Positions 1 through 7,644 of a stretch of DNA of 64,000 nucleotides are shown here, in pieces. This DNA comes from Clostridiales bacterium (GTDB lineage Bacteria > Bacillota > Clostridia > Oscillospirales > CAG-272), in the NCBI GenBank assembly GCA_012840355.1, contig DULN01000001.1, positions 124,001 to 188,000 on the forward strand. Reading direction: 5' to 3'. The notes below the pieces were generated by a model that was given only the letters and a program-made list of their open reading frames with translations, searched no databases and was not told the origin of the DNA. The position numbers and the translations under genes were made by a program. Numbering within the stretch: position 1 is the stretch's first letter; each line of letters starts with the position of its first letter.

Positions 1-545
1 ATCGCGTCTTTGTATTTCCTCTCGCGGCGCTTGTTCTCCGGGGGGTTTAGCCGGTGAGGCGCGAACTTGATGTCGTACCCTCGCAAAAGTTCGGGTATCG
101 CGGAGTCGAGCGCGTTATTGTACTCGTAGTTTGGCACATTTATCCTAGACCGGCGCGCCAAAACGAGCAGGCTCGTGGTTTCAAACACCAAGCGTTTTAC
201 AGCCTGAATCCCTTTTACATAAAGCTCTTCGGGTGTATTTTTGCGTATCTCCTCGAGCGCGGCGTAGTGGTTCCCCAAGGAAAGCAGATATGCGTCTATA
301 TTATACGTCAGCGCGAGCGCAAGCTCGCTTGCCGTTTCAGCCATTACCGACGTCGACTCGCCCTGCGTGTACATGTAAATCATCTCACCGAGCTGATGGT
401 AAAGCCCAAGCTGTAGTTCCTGGTACTCGTCGTTTGTCATCGCTCCGCAGCGCACAGCTTCTTCGGCTAGCGTGCTGAGATACGCGCTGTTTTTTATGTT
501 TTTGGGGTTAAGTTCAGGCTGTTTTCTTTCAATCCCGTAATTCAT
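1..545 (-). CDS. DUF6179 family protein, 3' end cut by window edge
   Basis: The first 181 codons of a protein that runs off the left edge. It begins MNYGIERKQPELN and is largely helical and soluble in appearance, with no signal peptide or membrane segment in the visible part. I assign it to DUF6179 from its overall look and from its place directly after a DUF6323 gene, a pairing I recall from Clostridia. The ATG at 543-545 overlaps the TAA of the upstream gene (545-547) by one base, so translation is probably coupled. The function of the family is unknown. The family name is moderately sure, the reading frame very sure. Confidence 0.72.
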   Translation of the reverse strand, partial: MNYGIERKQPELNPKNIKNSAYLSTLAEEAVRCGAMTNDEYQELQLGLYHQLGEMIYMYTQGESTSVMAETASELALALTYNIDAYLLSLGNHYAALEEIRKNTPEELYVKGIQAVKRLVFETTSLLVLARRSRINVPNYEYNNALDSAIPELLRGYDIKFAPHRLNPPENKRRERKYKDA

Positions 546-1060
546 TATATATCTTCCTCTATTTCGGGATAGGTATCGTAATCGTCGTCAGGATCGTGCA
601 AAAGGTCGTCGCGCCCCTCGTTGACGTATCTCAGCAGTGACTCAAGGTCGCGCCCCGCCAAAAGCTCGGTCGAACCGTGGCATGGGCCCTCAAACAGCTC
701 GTACATTATGTCGATGAGGTCTTTGTCGGAAATCCTGTCCCGCGACTCGGTTTTAAAGTAATAGAAAATATCAAGAAGCTCACCGAGCGTTTGGGCGTAG
801 TTTTGGCTGTTTATATACGACGAAGTGCAAAACTTGTCTATAATCTGCAAGATTGCGCCGGAGCCGAGCTCGATGCGCTCGTTTTCGCGCAGTGAGCGGT
901 TGCGTATCTCGACGAGCTCCCTTGCCTGGCTTTCGGTAAGCACGAGCCCGTATTCCGCTGTCCTTTCATTGGTGGCGAGCAGGTCACGCGTTATCGCGGC
1001 GTTCTCAAGCTGCCTGAGTTCGCCGCCGGCACCCATAAATATCGAAATCAGCGCAGACAT
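545..1060 (-). CDS. DUF6323 family protein
   Basis: A 171-residue acidic soluble protein. Visible family-like features are LTESQARELVEIRN near residue 40, the block YAQTLGELLDIFYYFK in the middle and the stretch DIMYELFEGPCHGSTELLAGR towards the C-terminus, followed by an Asp/Glu-rich tail. This matches my memory of DUF6323, a clostridial family of unknown function found next to DUF6179. The start ATG at 1058-1060 has a good ribosome site (AAAGGGGG about 8 bases upstream). It is the first gene of a minus-strand operon with the DUF6179 gene. It is divergent from thrS, with about 50 bases between its start and the thrS promoter. Confidence 0.8.
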   Translation of the reverse strand: MSALISIFMGAGGELRQLENAAITRDLLATNERTAEYGLVLTESQARELVEIRNRSLRENERIELGSGAILQIIDKFCTSSYINSQNYAQTLGELLDIFYYFKTESRDRISDKDLIDIMYELFEGPCHGSTELLAGRDLESLLRYVNEGRDDLLHDPDDDYDTYPEIEEDI

Positions 1061-1108
1061 CTTGCGCGCCCCCTTTAGGCTTTAGCCAAAAATTTTGTTA
1101 AAAAACTG

Positions 1109-1137
1109 TTGACAATATTAAGCGATGATGATATAAT
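1109..1137 (+). promoter_or_regulatory. Consensus sigma-A promoter of thrS
   Basis: TTGACA at 1109-1114 and TATAAT at 1132-1137 with a 17-base spacer, both perfect consensus. The predicted start near 1144 leads straight into the T-box leader. Confidence 0.9.
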
Positions 1138-1143
1138 TATAAA

Positions 1144-1551
1144 GTGTATCAGCGATTAGATGAGAGCATGGCGGAGATTTCGACTGTTTTCATCTAATTA
1201 TTTTAAATTACATTGTATTATATCATATATATTTGAATAATTCAAGAACGAGCTGGGTATTTTGAAAAATTACCAGCGGCGCGGGACATGTCCAAAGCGA
1301 ATACTCCGCACAGAGAGCAGTCGCCGGTGGATGCCGAGGGAGGAGCAGGGCGTAAATAAAGCCGATAAAAACCCAAGGCATCACCGAAGCTGAAAGCGAC
1401 GCCGAGCAATGCGAGGATACCACCCGCGTGTCACAAGTGAATACAAATGAGTGAAAAGTACGGGTGGAACCGTGCGGAAACATTGATCTGCTGTTTCCTC
1501 ACCCCGGGCAGTGCGCGTTTGCGCTTACTGATCGGCGGTGAGTTTTTTTTA
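1144..1551 (+). promoter_or_regulatory. T-box riboswitch upstream of thrS
   Basis: This 440-base untranslated leader carries the hallmark T-box sequence GGGTGGAACCG at 1462-1472, in the antiterminator, and an ACAGAGAGC block near 1310-1318 that the valS leader also has. In the Stem I region, CGGTG-ATGCC pairs with GGCAT-CACCG. The basal helix GACATG/CGTGTC encloses ATACCACCCG (1419-1428), whose ACC triplets fit a threonine specifier. That assignment is tentative. An intrinsic terminator follows: CTCACC at 1498-1503 pairs with GGTGAG at 1537-1542, then eight T. Uncharged tRNA-Thr should stabilise the antiterminator and allow thrS transcription. An extra 9-bp hairpin lies at 1155-1198. Confidence 0.93.
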
Positions 1552-1581
1552 ACCCAGAAAAACTGAAGAGGAGTGTAGAAT

Positions 1582-3441
1582 ATGAAGACGGCGTATGAGA
1601 TACTAAAAGAAAATGGGCAAATGAGCCGTGATGTGCTTGCGGCGTCGGTTAATGGCGAGCTTTGCGACCTGACGACCGAAGTGCCTGAGGGCGCAGAGGT
1701 AAAGCCGATTACTTTTGAAGACGACGAAGGCAAAAAAGTATTCTGGCACACCTCCTCTCATGTGCTTGCCGCGGCTGTAAAGCGCCTTTTCCCCGACGTT
1801 AAGCTCACCATCGGCCCGGCAATCGATAACGGGTTTTACTACGACTTCGATACTGGCGACGTCTCGTTTACGCCCGAGGTGCTCGAGAAAATCGAAGCCG
1901 AGATGAAAAAGATTATAAAAGAAAACTACCGCGAGGAGCGCTTTGCCCTCCCCCGCGACGATGCCAAAAAGCTCATGGAGGAGCGCGGCGAGCCTTATAA
2001 GGTCCTGCTTATCGACCGCGTGCCCGAGGGCGATGAGATTTCATTCTACCGCCAGGGCGAGTTTATTGACCTTTGCGCCGGCCCCCACCTTTACTCGGTA
2101 GGCGCTATTAAAGCTTTCAAGCTCCTCTCCTGCACCGGCGCGTATTGGGAAGGCGACTCGAAAAACAAGATGCTCCAGCGCGTTTACGGCATATCCTTTC
2201 CAAATAAAGCGATGCTCGACGAGTACCTCGCGAAGCTTGAGGAGGCCAAAAAGCGTGACCACCGCAAGATAGGCCGCGAGATGGATCTCTTTGACATCTT
2301 CGAGGAAGGCCCCGGCTTCCCGTTCTTTTTCCCGAAAGGCATGGTACTCCGCAACCTGCTTGAGGATTACTGGCGCAAGATTCACCGCGAGGCAGGCTAC
2401 CAGGAGATTAAAACTCCCATTATCCTCAACCGCAAGCTTTGGGAGACGTCCGGACATTGGGACCACTATCGCGAAAATATGTACACGACGGTCATCGACG
2501 AGACCGACTTTGCCGTCAAACCCATGAACTGCCCGGGCGCGCTGCTCGTCTACAAGCGCCAGCTGCACTCGTACCGCGATCTGCCGATCCGATACGCCGA
2601 GCTAGGGCTTGTCCACCGCCACGAGCTTTCGGGCACGCTGCACGGGCTTATGCGCGTGCGCTGCTTCACTCAAGACGACGCGCATATCTTCATGATGCCC
2701 GAGCAAATTAAGGATGAAATAATCGGTGTTTACAAGCTGATCGACAAGGTCTACTCTACCTTTGGGCTGAAATACACCGTCGAGCTGTCGACGCGTCCCG
2801 AAAACTCGATTGGCACCGACGAGGCTTGGGAGCAGGCGACAAACGGCCTTAAGGGCGCGCTTGACGAGCTGGGCGTACAGTACAAGATAAACGAAGGCGA
2901 CGGCGCTTTCTACGGGCCGAAAATAGACTTTCACATTGAGGACAGCCTCGGGCGCACTTGGCAGTGCGGCACAATACAGCTTGACATGAACTTGCCCGAG
3001 CGGTTCGACATCACCTATATCGGGGCCGACAACCAGCGCCACCGCCCGGTCATGATCCACCGCGTCGTATTCGGCGCGCTTGAGAGATTTATCGGCATCA
3101 TTACCGAACATTTCGCAGGCTCGTTCCCGCTCTGGCTTGCGCCCGTGCAGGTGAAGATACTGCCGATCGTCGACTCTTGCCGGGAGTATTGCGACAAGCT
3201 TGCCGCGCGGCTTGACGCCGAGGGCATCCGCTATGAGAAGGACTACCGCAGCGAGACGATAAATTTCAAAATCCGCGAGGCCCAGCTTGAACGCGTGCCG
3301 TATATGCTTGTCGTCGGCGAGCGCGAAGTCACTGACGGCACGGTCGCGGTGCGCTCGCGCAAGACCGGCAAAACGGCCGTCATGAGAATAGACGAGCTCA
3401 TCGCGAACCTGCGCGAGGAAATAGACACCAAGGCGCTTTAA
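1582..3441 (+). CDS. thrS: Threonine--tRNA ligase
   Basis: Class II synthetase that charges tRNA-Thr in the cytoplasm. The 619 residues are close to the usual 640. The order is an N-terminal TGS-like region (about 1-60), an editing domain with HTSSH at 56-60 and a later CAGPH, then the catalytic core with MNCPG near 315 and motif 2 in HELSGTLHGLMRVR near 350. A C-terminal HGTP anticodon-binding domain ends the protein. The ATG at 1582 has AGAGGAG about 9 bases upstream. Regulation is by the T-box leader. A terminator follows the stop codon. No oddity seen. Confidence 0.98.
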   Translation: MKTAYEILKENGQMSRDVLAASVNGELCDLTTEVPEGAEVKPITFEDDEGKKVFWHTSSHVLAAAVKRLFPDVKLTIGPAIDNGFYYDFDTGDVSFTPEVLEKIEAEMKKIIKENYREERFALPRDDAKKLMEERGEPYKVLLIDRVPEGDEISFYRQGEFIDLCAGPHLYSVGAIKAFKLLSCTGAYWEGDSKNKMLQRVYGISFPNKAMLDEYLAKLEEAKKRDHRKIGREMDLFDIFEEGPGFPFFFPKGMVLRNLLEDYWRKIHREAGYQEIKTPIILNRKLWETSGHWDHYRENMYTTVIDETDFAVKPMNCPGALLVYKRQLHSYRDLPIRYAELGLVHRHELSGTLHGLMRVRCFTQDDAHIFMMPEQIKDEIIGVYKLIDKVYSTFGLKYTVELSTRPENSIGTDEAWEQATNGLKGALDELGVQYKINEGDGAFYGPKIDFHIEDSLGRTWQCGTIQLDMNLPERFDITYIGADNQRHRPVMIHRVVFGALERFIGIITEHFAGSFPLWLAPVQVKILPIVDSCREYCDKLAARLDAEGIRYEKDYRSETINFKIREAQLERVPYMLVVGEREVTDGTVAVRSRKTGKTAVMRIDELIANLREEIDTKAL

Positions 3442-3480
3442 GCCTGACCGAAAATGCCAAAAGCAATGCTAAAAATGCTA

Positions 3481-3516
3481 AAAGCGAAGGCTGCAAACGT
3501 AGCCTTCGCTTTTTTG
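3481..3516 (+). terminator. Intrinsic terminator of thrS
   Basis: AAAGCGAAGGCT and AGCCTTCGCTTT form a 12-bp stem around an 8-base loop, followed by a T run. Confidence 0.9.
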
Positions 3517-3584
3517 CTTACCGCTCATATTATTTTCTCAAGCTCATATTTATTTAGTAAAATCCCAGGAAAGCGGGCGATAGA

Positions 3585-4250
3585 GTGGCAAGAAAAACGC
3601 GAAGGCACGCAGTACCAGTCCAAAACCTCATCGAAAAGGACGTCTCGTATGTGAGGTTTTTGCACGGCGTGCCCACGGTGCCTACGGTCGATTTATATGC
3701 GGACGGCCAGCTTATATACAGCGGGCTTTCCTACGGGGATGTAACCCCGTATTTAAAGCTTCCGGCAGGCAATGTGCTTATAACCATCTACAGAACAGGC
3801 ACAAACGACGACCTTATAGGCTTTTTGAACGTTAATTTGCCGGAGGGAAGCATTTTCACCGTCGTCGGTATCGGTTTTCCCAGCCGGCTTGAAGTGCTTC
3901 AGGTACCCGACACTGTTCCGCCGCCGCAATCGGGCACATCGTCGTTTTTGCGCTTTGTGAACCTCGCTTCGGACGCGCCGCCTATGGACCTTACGGTTGA
4001 CGGCATGCAGACAATACTGCAGAACGTCGCCTACAAGGACATCTCGTTATACCGACGGCTGACGCCCGGAGAGCACATCCTCGATTTTTCCGCCTCCGCC
4101 TCGGGGTTGAGGATACTGCCGCCGTTCCCTATCGACCTTGACCCCGCCATGCTTTACACCGTCTATATCGTAGGCTTCAACGACGGCGAAAACGCGGATC
4201 GGGAGATTGTTATTTTGACCGACGGCTTGCTTGAAAACGGCGAAGTGTAG
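3585..4250 (+). CDS. DUF4397 domain protein with two repeats
   Basis: A 221-residue beta-rich protein with two tandem DUF4397-like units. The first starts at VRFLHGVPTVPTVDLYADG (near residue 23) and the second at FLRFVNLASDAPPMDLTVDG (near 122), joined by a Pro-rich linker (PDTVPPPQSG). I see no signal peptide or anchor, although many DUF4397 proteins act at cell or spore surfaces, so its location is open. The GTG start at 3585 is preceded by AGGAAAG at a sensible distance. The gene stands alone after the thrS terminator and converges on dinB with 26 bases between the stops. Function unknown. Confidence 0.85.
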   Translation: MARKTRRHAVPVQNLIEKDVSYVRFLHGVPTVPTVDLYADGQLIYSGLSYGDVTPYLKLPAGNVLITIYRTGTNDDLIGFLNVNLPEGSIFTVVGIGFPSRLEVLQVPDTVPPPQSGTSSFLRFVNLASDAPPMDLTVDGMQTILQNVAYKDISLYRRLTPGEHILDFSASASGLRILPPFPIDLDPAMLYTVYIVGFNDGENADREIVILTDGLLENGEV

Positions 4251-4276
4251 CCCGGCAGCCAAAGCGCCGCCATGTT

Positions 4277-5515
4277 TTATGCGCGCTGCTTGTCGAAAAG
4301 CTCGGGGTGTATCACATGCTCGTCGCGCGGCGAAAATGAGGAAAGCTTGGGGTCGGTGAGAAGTATCCCCCGCCTTACTATGGCGTTGCCAAACCGCTCG
4401 CGCAACCCGAACACCGCAAGCTCGAGCGCCTCGTCGCGCTCCGCAGTCGGCGACTCGGGCAAAAGCCTTATCTGCGCGCTCTCTTGCGAGACAAGATCCA
4501 TGGCGCGCACTCCCAAAGTTCGGATCGGCCGGCCGTCGTGGTGGCGCTTGTAAAGCATAAACGCGGCGTCGAAAATATCGCGCGCGAGCCAAGTTTCATA
4601 TGGCAGCTTCACCTGCCGCTCGTAACTCTCGAGGCTGCTGTCGCGCACATGGATTTGCACGGTCGTGCATTTAAAGCACTGCTCGCGCAGCCGCGCCGCG
4701 ACGCTTTCGCAGAGGACGTATAGCGTCACGCGCACGTCGTCGTCGCAAACAAGGTCGCGCGGTGTCGTCGTCGAGTTGCCGATGCTTTTGATTTTTATCG
4801 AGGCGCAGCTTTCAAGCACCGGCGTCCTGTCAAGTCCATTCGCAAATTTCCAAAGCATGCAGCCGTTTTTGCCCAACACTCCGCGGATAAGCTCGAAATC
4901 GGCGCATGCGAGGTCGCCGATAGACCTTATGCCATAAAGCTTCAGCTTTCGGGCAGTCGCGCCGCCGACAAACAGCAGATCGGTGACAGGCAACGGCCAC
5001 AGCAGCTTGCGGAAGTTCTCGCGCGTTATGACCGTGGTCGCGTCGGGCTTTTTGTAGTCGCTGCCCATTTTCGCGAAAACCTTGTTATACGACACGCCGA
5101 CAGAAGCGGTGATGCCAAGCTCCTTTTTGACGCGCTCGCGTATCTCGTCGGCTATCTCTTTGCCCGAGCGTGCGTCGCCCGAGACGTCGAGCCAGCACTC
5201 GTCGATGCCGAACGACTCAACGCGGTGGGTATACTCGTCGTAAATCTCGCGCGCCCGGCGCGAAAATTCTATATACCGCTCCATGTGCGGCGGCACAAAC
5301 ACAATCCCGGGGCATTTGGCGCGCGCCTCCGACAATGTTTCGCCGGTGCGCACGCCGTAGCTTTTCGCGATGAGGTTTTTCGCGAGCACTATCCCATGCC
5401 GCAGCTCGACATCCCCCGCCACAGCCACGGGCTTATCCCTTATTTCGGGGTTATAAAGGCATTCCACCGCGGCGAAAAAATTGTTAATGTCAACATGCAG
5501 TATCGTCCGATCCAT
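4277..5515 (-). CDS. dinB: Y-family DNA polymerase IV
   Basis: Translesion polymerase of 412 residues. The N-terminus HVDINNFFAAVE holds the first catalytic Asp, and SFGIDECWLDVSG near residue 100 holds the Asp-Glu pair of the palm. The form GIDECWLD resembles clostridial DinB rather than E. coli SIDEAFLD. A helix-hairpin-helix (LLFVGGATARKLKLYGIRSIGDL) lies near residue 180 and a little-finger domain follows. The protein extends tracts of damaged DNA at low fidelity. The start has AGAAGGAG about 14 bases upstream. It is a single gene with its own promoter and a strong palindrome near the start of transcription, which suggests repression, possibly in a DNA damage response. Confidence 0.94.
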   Translation of the reverse strand: MDRTILHVDINNFFAAVECLYNPEIRDKPVAVAGDVELRHGIVLAKNLIAKSYGVRTGETLSEARAKCPGIVFVPPHMERYIEFSRRAREIYDEYTHRVESFGIDECWLDVSGDARSGKEIADEIRERVKKELGITASVGVSYNKVFAKMGSDYKKPDATTVITRENFRKLLWPLPVTDLLFVGGATARKLKLYGIRSIGDLACADFELIRGVLGKNGCMLWKFANGLDRTPVLESCASIKIKSIGNSTTTPRDLVCDDDVRVTLYVLCESVAARLREQCFKCTTVQIHVRDSSLESYERQVKLPYETWLARDIFDAAFMLYKRHHDGRPIRTLGVRAMDLVSQESAQIRLLPESPTAERDEALELAVFGLRERFGNAIVRRGILLTDPKLSSFSPRDEHVIHPELFDKQRA

Positions 5516-5560
5516 AAACTATCCCGCAGCCGCTCCTTCTCAAAATTGGTGAATTTTTCT

Positions 5561-5576
5561 TTCACTATATAGTGAA
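5561..5576. promoter_or_regulatory. 16-bp perfect palindrome, probable dinB operator
   Basis: TTCACTATATAGTGAA is a perfect inverted repeat just downstream of the -10 box of the dinB promoter. Further GTGAA/TTCAC half-sites lie at 5549-5553, 5606-5610 and 5623-5627. It does not resemble the LexA box of Bacillus (GAACNNNNGTTC). The binding protein is unknown. Confidence 0.7.
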
Positions 5577-5592
5577 TTGTTGTTTCATCTTA

Positions 5593-5622
5593 ATTGTATG
5601 CTATTTTCACCCGAATTATCAA
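5593..5622 (-). promoter_or_regulatory. dinB promoter
   Basis: Read on the minus strand: TTGATA (5617-5622), an 18-base spacer and TACAAT (5593-5598). Transcription would start within about 10 bases of the palindrome at 5561-5576. Confidence 0.75.
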
Positions 5623-5702
5623 GTGAAACATGAGCGAAATCACACTGCAATTTTTAGGAGCGGCGTAAATTTGCGGGAAAACATGCGGCTGATGGAAAAA
5701 AA

Positions 5703-5731
5703 TAAAAGCGGGGGTATCCCGCTTTTTTGTT
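5703..5731 (-). terminator. Terminator after the pepP-yqeG-nfo-tadA operon
   Basis: AAAAGCGGG and CCCGCTTTT form a stem with a short loop, with A and T runs on both sides. It lies 25 bases past the tadA stop and works on the minus strand. Confidence 0.85.
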
Positions 5732-5755
5732 AAAAGGCGCAAGCCATCCGAACTT

Positions 5756-6256
5756 TTATTTTTTGCCCTCGCGCAGGCGTCGGAAAAAACTCGAGAGCAG
5801 TTTTGCGCACTCGTCGCGCAAAACTCCGCGCGCTATCGCGGGCTTATGGTTGAACGGGTACGACGAGAGGTTTATTACGCTGCCAAACGCGCCAGCTTTC
5901 GGGTCGGGCGCGCCGTATACCACCCTGTCGAGCCGGGCGTTTACAATCGCGCCGGCGCACATCGGGCATGGCTCAAGCGTCACATAAAGCGTGTACCCGT
6001 GCAGCCGCCAGCCGCCGAGCGCCTCGCACGCCGTTTTTATCGCGAGCAGCTCCGCGTGCGCTGTGGCGTCTTTCTCAGTCTCGCGCAAATTGTATGCCTC
6101 AGCGACGATGCTTAAAGGGGAAGGAGGTGCGCCGGTCCGGGCTATCACGCAACCTATCGGCGCCTCGCCAAGCTCTGCCGCACGTGCCGCAAGCGCAAGC
6201 GCGCGGCGCATGAAATACTCGTCCGCGGCGATATTTTCGTTTAAGAGGTTGCCCAT
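5756..6256 (-). CDS. tadA: tRNA-specific adenosine deaminase
   Basis: A 166-residue zinc deaminase that converts A34 to inosine in tRNA-Arg (ACG) so that one tRNA reads several codons. The zinc and catalytic motifs are complete: HAE (HAELLAI near residue 66) and PCPMCAGAI near 96. Length and the C-terminal helix fit the family. Last gene of a four-gene minus-strand operon, only 4 bases after the nfo stop. A terminator follows at 5703-5731. Confidence 0.95.
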   Translation of the reverse strand: MGNLLNENIAADEYFMRRALALAARAAELGEAPIGCVIARTGAPPSPLSIVAEAYNLRETEKDATAHAELLAIKTACEALGGWRLHGYTLYVTLEPCPMCAGAIVNARLDRVVYGAPDPKAGAFGSVINLSSYPFNHKPAIARGVLRDECAKLLSSFFRRLREGKK

Positions 6257-6260
6257 ATGC

Positions 6261-7130
6261 TCATCCGGCCACCAGCGAAAGGTAGTAGTCCTGCATTATT
6301 TTCGCATCCTCGGCCATCGTGCCCGCCGACTCGCAGATGATGCGCGGCGAAAGCCCCTCTTCGGCTATGACCTCAATTAGCGCGCGGTAGTCGGGGCCGA
6401 AGCTCGAGTTATCCGCTAAAGTAAGGTGCCGCCGCTCGCCGGCGGAGGTGTACTCGATGCGCGAGAAATGGCAGTGAAGGTATTTGGCTTTGTCGTCGCC
6501 CAGTCCATTTGCGATTTGGTCGAACACCCGCCTGTAGCCATCCTTGTCGCCTTCGCCGAAAACCCCGCCAAGCTCGCGCGCGTACATATGCGCAAAGTCG
6601 ACGACCGGGTAAAGCCTGGCGTCGAGCCGGCAAAGCTCAATAACTTCCTGTAGCGTGCCAAGCTGCCCGCGTTTGCCCATTGTCTCAACGCCGAGCCTTA
6701 TGCCCTCATACACGCTGCCCGCTGTTTCCTCAAGCACCTGGCAGAGGGTTTCAGCCGAGAGCCTCATAGCCTCCTCGCGGCTCATTTTTAAAACGCTGCC
6801 GCAGTGGATGACGATTATGTCTGCGCCGAGCAGCCTTGCCGCGTGCAGGCTCTTTTTTATGTGCCCGATGCTCGACTGCCTCTTTGCAGGCTCCGGGCTT
6901 GAAAGCGAGATATAGTACGGCGCGTGCAGCGACATCGCTATGCCGTATTTTTCCGCTTCCTCGCCGATTTTGGCGTAAACCTCGTCCGAGCCACGCACGC
7001 CGTTGCCCGCCTGGTATTCGTAGGCGAAAAGCCCGCGCTCGGCAAGCCACTTCGGCGCTTCGTAAGTATGCTTATGCCCTTCGGCGGCGAAGCTGTCCGA
7101 GTTGCCGCCCGGTCCGAAAAGTGCTGCCAT
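6261..7130 (-). CDS. nfo: Deoxyribonuclease IV (AP endonuclease, TIM barrel)
   Basis: A 289-residue TIM-barrel enzyme of the endonuclease IV family, which cuts DNA 5' to abasic sites in base excision repair. Metal-ligand blocks typical of the family are visible: SLHAPYYISL near 70, IVIHCGSV near 107, GVETMGK near 147, VVDFAHMYAR near 178, and CHFSRIE followed by a CESA block at the C-terminus. The start ATG at 7128-7130 is preceded by AAAGGGG. It lies 10 bases after yqeG. Several Clostridia carry more than one Nfo-like barrel, so the substrate may not be limited to abasic sites. Confidence 0.9.
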   Translation of the reverse strand: MAALFGPGGNSDSFAAEGHKHTYEAPKWLAERGLFAYEYQAGNGVRGSDEVYAKIGEEAEKYGIAMSLHAPYYISLSSPEPAKRQSSIGHIKKSLHAARLLGADIIVIHCGSVLKMSREEAMRLSAETLCQVLEETAGSVYEGIRLGVETMGKRGQLGTLQEVIELCRLDARLYPVVDFAHMYARELGGVFGEGDKDGYRRVFDQIANGLGDDKAKYLHCHFSRIEYTSAGERRHLTLADNSSFGPDYRALIEVIAEEGLSPRIICESAGTMAEDAKIMQDYYLSLVAG

Positions 7131-7140
7131 TTATACCCCT

Positions 7141-7641
7141 TTAAAATTTGATCCCGTAGAGTGCATATATTATTTTTTCGCCAGCGCGCTTGATTATAAA
7201 CAGCGGTGTGAGCTTGTCCTTTATAGGCCGCACGACAATCGCGCGCATCCCAAGCCGCTTTGCGCCAAGCACGTCTGTAAAAAGCTGGTCGCCGATAGCG
7301 ACGCATTCGTTTGCATCCACGCCCATAACCTCCGCCGCGCGGGAAAACGCGCGCCGCGAGGGCTTGCCGCTGTCCGCCGACCAGAAAACGTCCATACCGC
7401 GGCAAAACCGCTCGACGCGGCTCTGCGAGTTGTTTGATACAAACGCAAGCTTTAGCCCTGCTTCCCCAAGCGCAGCGAGCCACGCCGCTACCTCGGGCGT
7501 AGGCTCAAGGTCGTCGTAGGTGACCAGCGTGTTGTCGATGTCGAGTATCACCGCGCGCGCGCCGAGCCCGCAGATAAACTGGGGCGTAATCTCGAATACA
7601 TTATCAAAAAGGTAATCCGGCAAAAGGTACTTTTTAAGCAT
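7141..7641 (-). CDS. yqeG: YqeG family HAD phosphatase
   Basis: A 166-residue HAD hydrolase of subclass IIIA. Motif I is ILDIDNTLV (near residue 32), motif II is FVSNNS (near 67), the Lys of motif III is in DSGKPSR (near 92), and motif IV is AIGDQLFTDVLGA (near 116). The layout matches YqeG, an uncharacterised Firmicutes phosphatase (distant relatives act on phosphatidylglycerophosphate). Translation starts 3 bases after the pepP stop, so the two are cotranscribed. Confidence 0.92.
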   Translation of the reverse strand: MLKKYLLPDYLFDNVFEITPQFICGLGARAVILDIDNTLVTYDDLEPTPEVAAWLAALGEAGLKLAFVSNNSQSRVERFCRGMDVFWSADSGKPSRRAFSRAAEVMGVDANECVAIGDQLFTDVLGAKRLGMRAIVVRPIKDKLTPLFIIKRAGEKIIYALYGIKF

Positions 7642-7644
7642 GCG

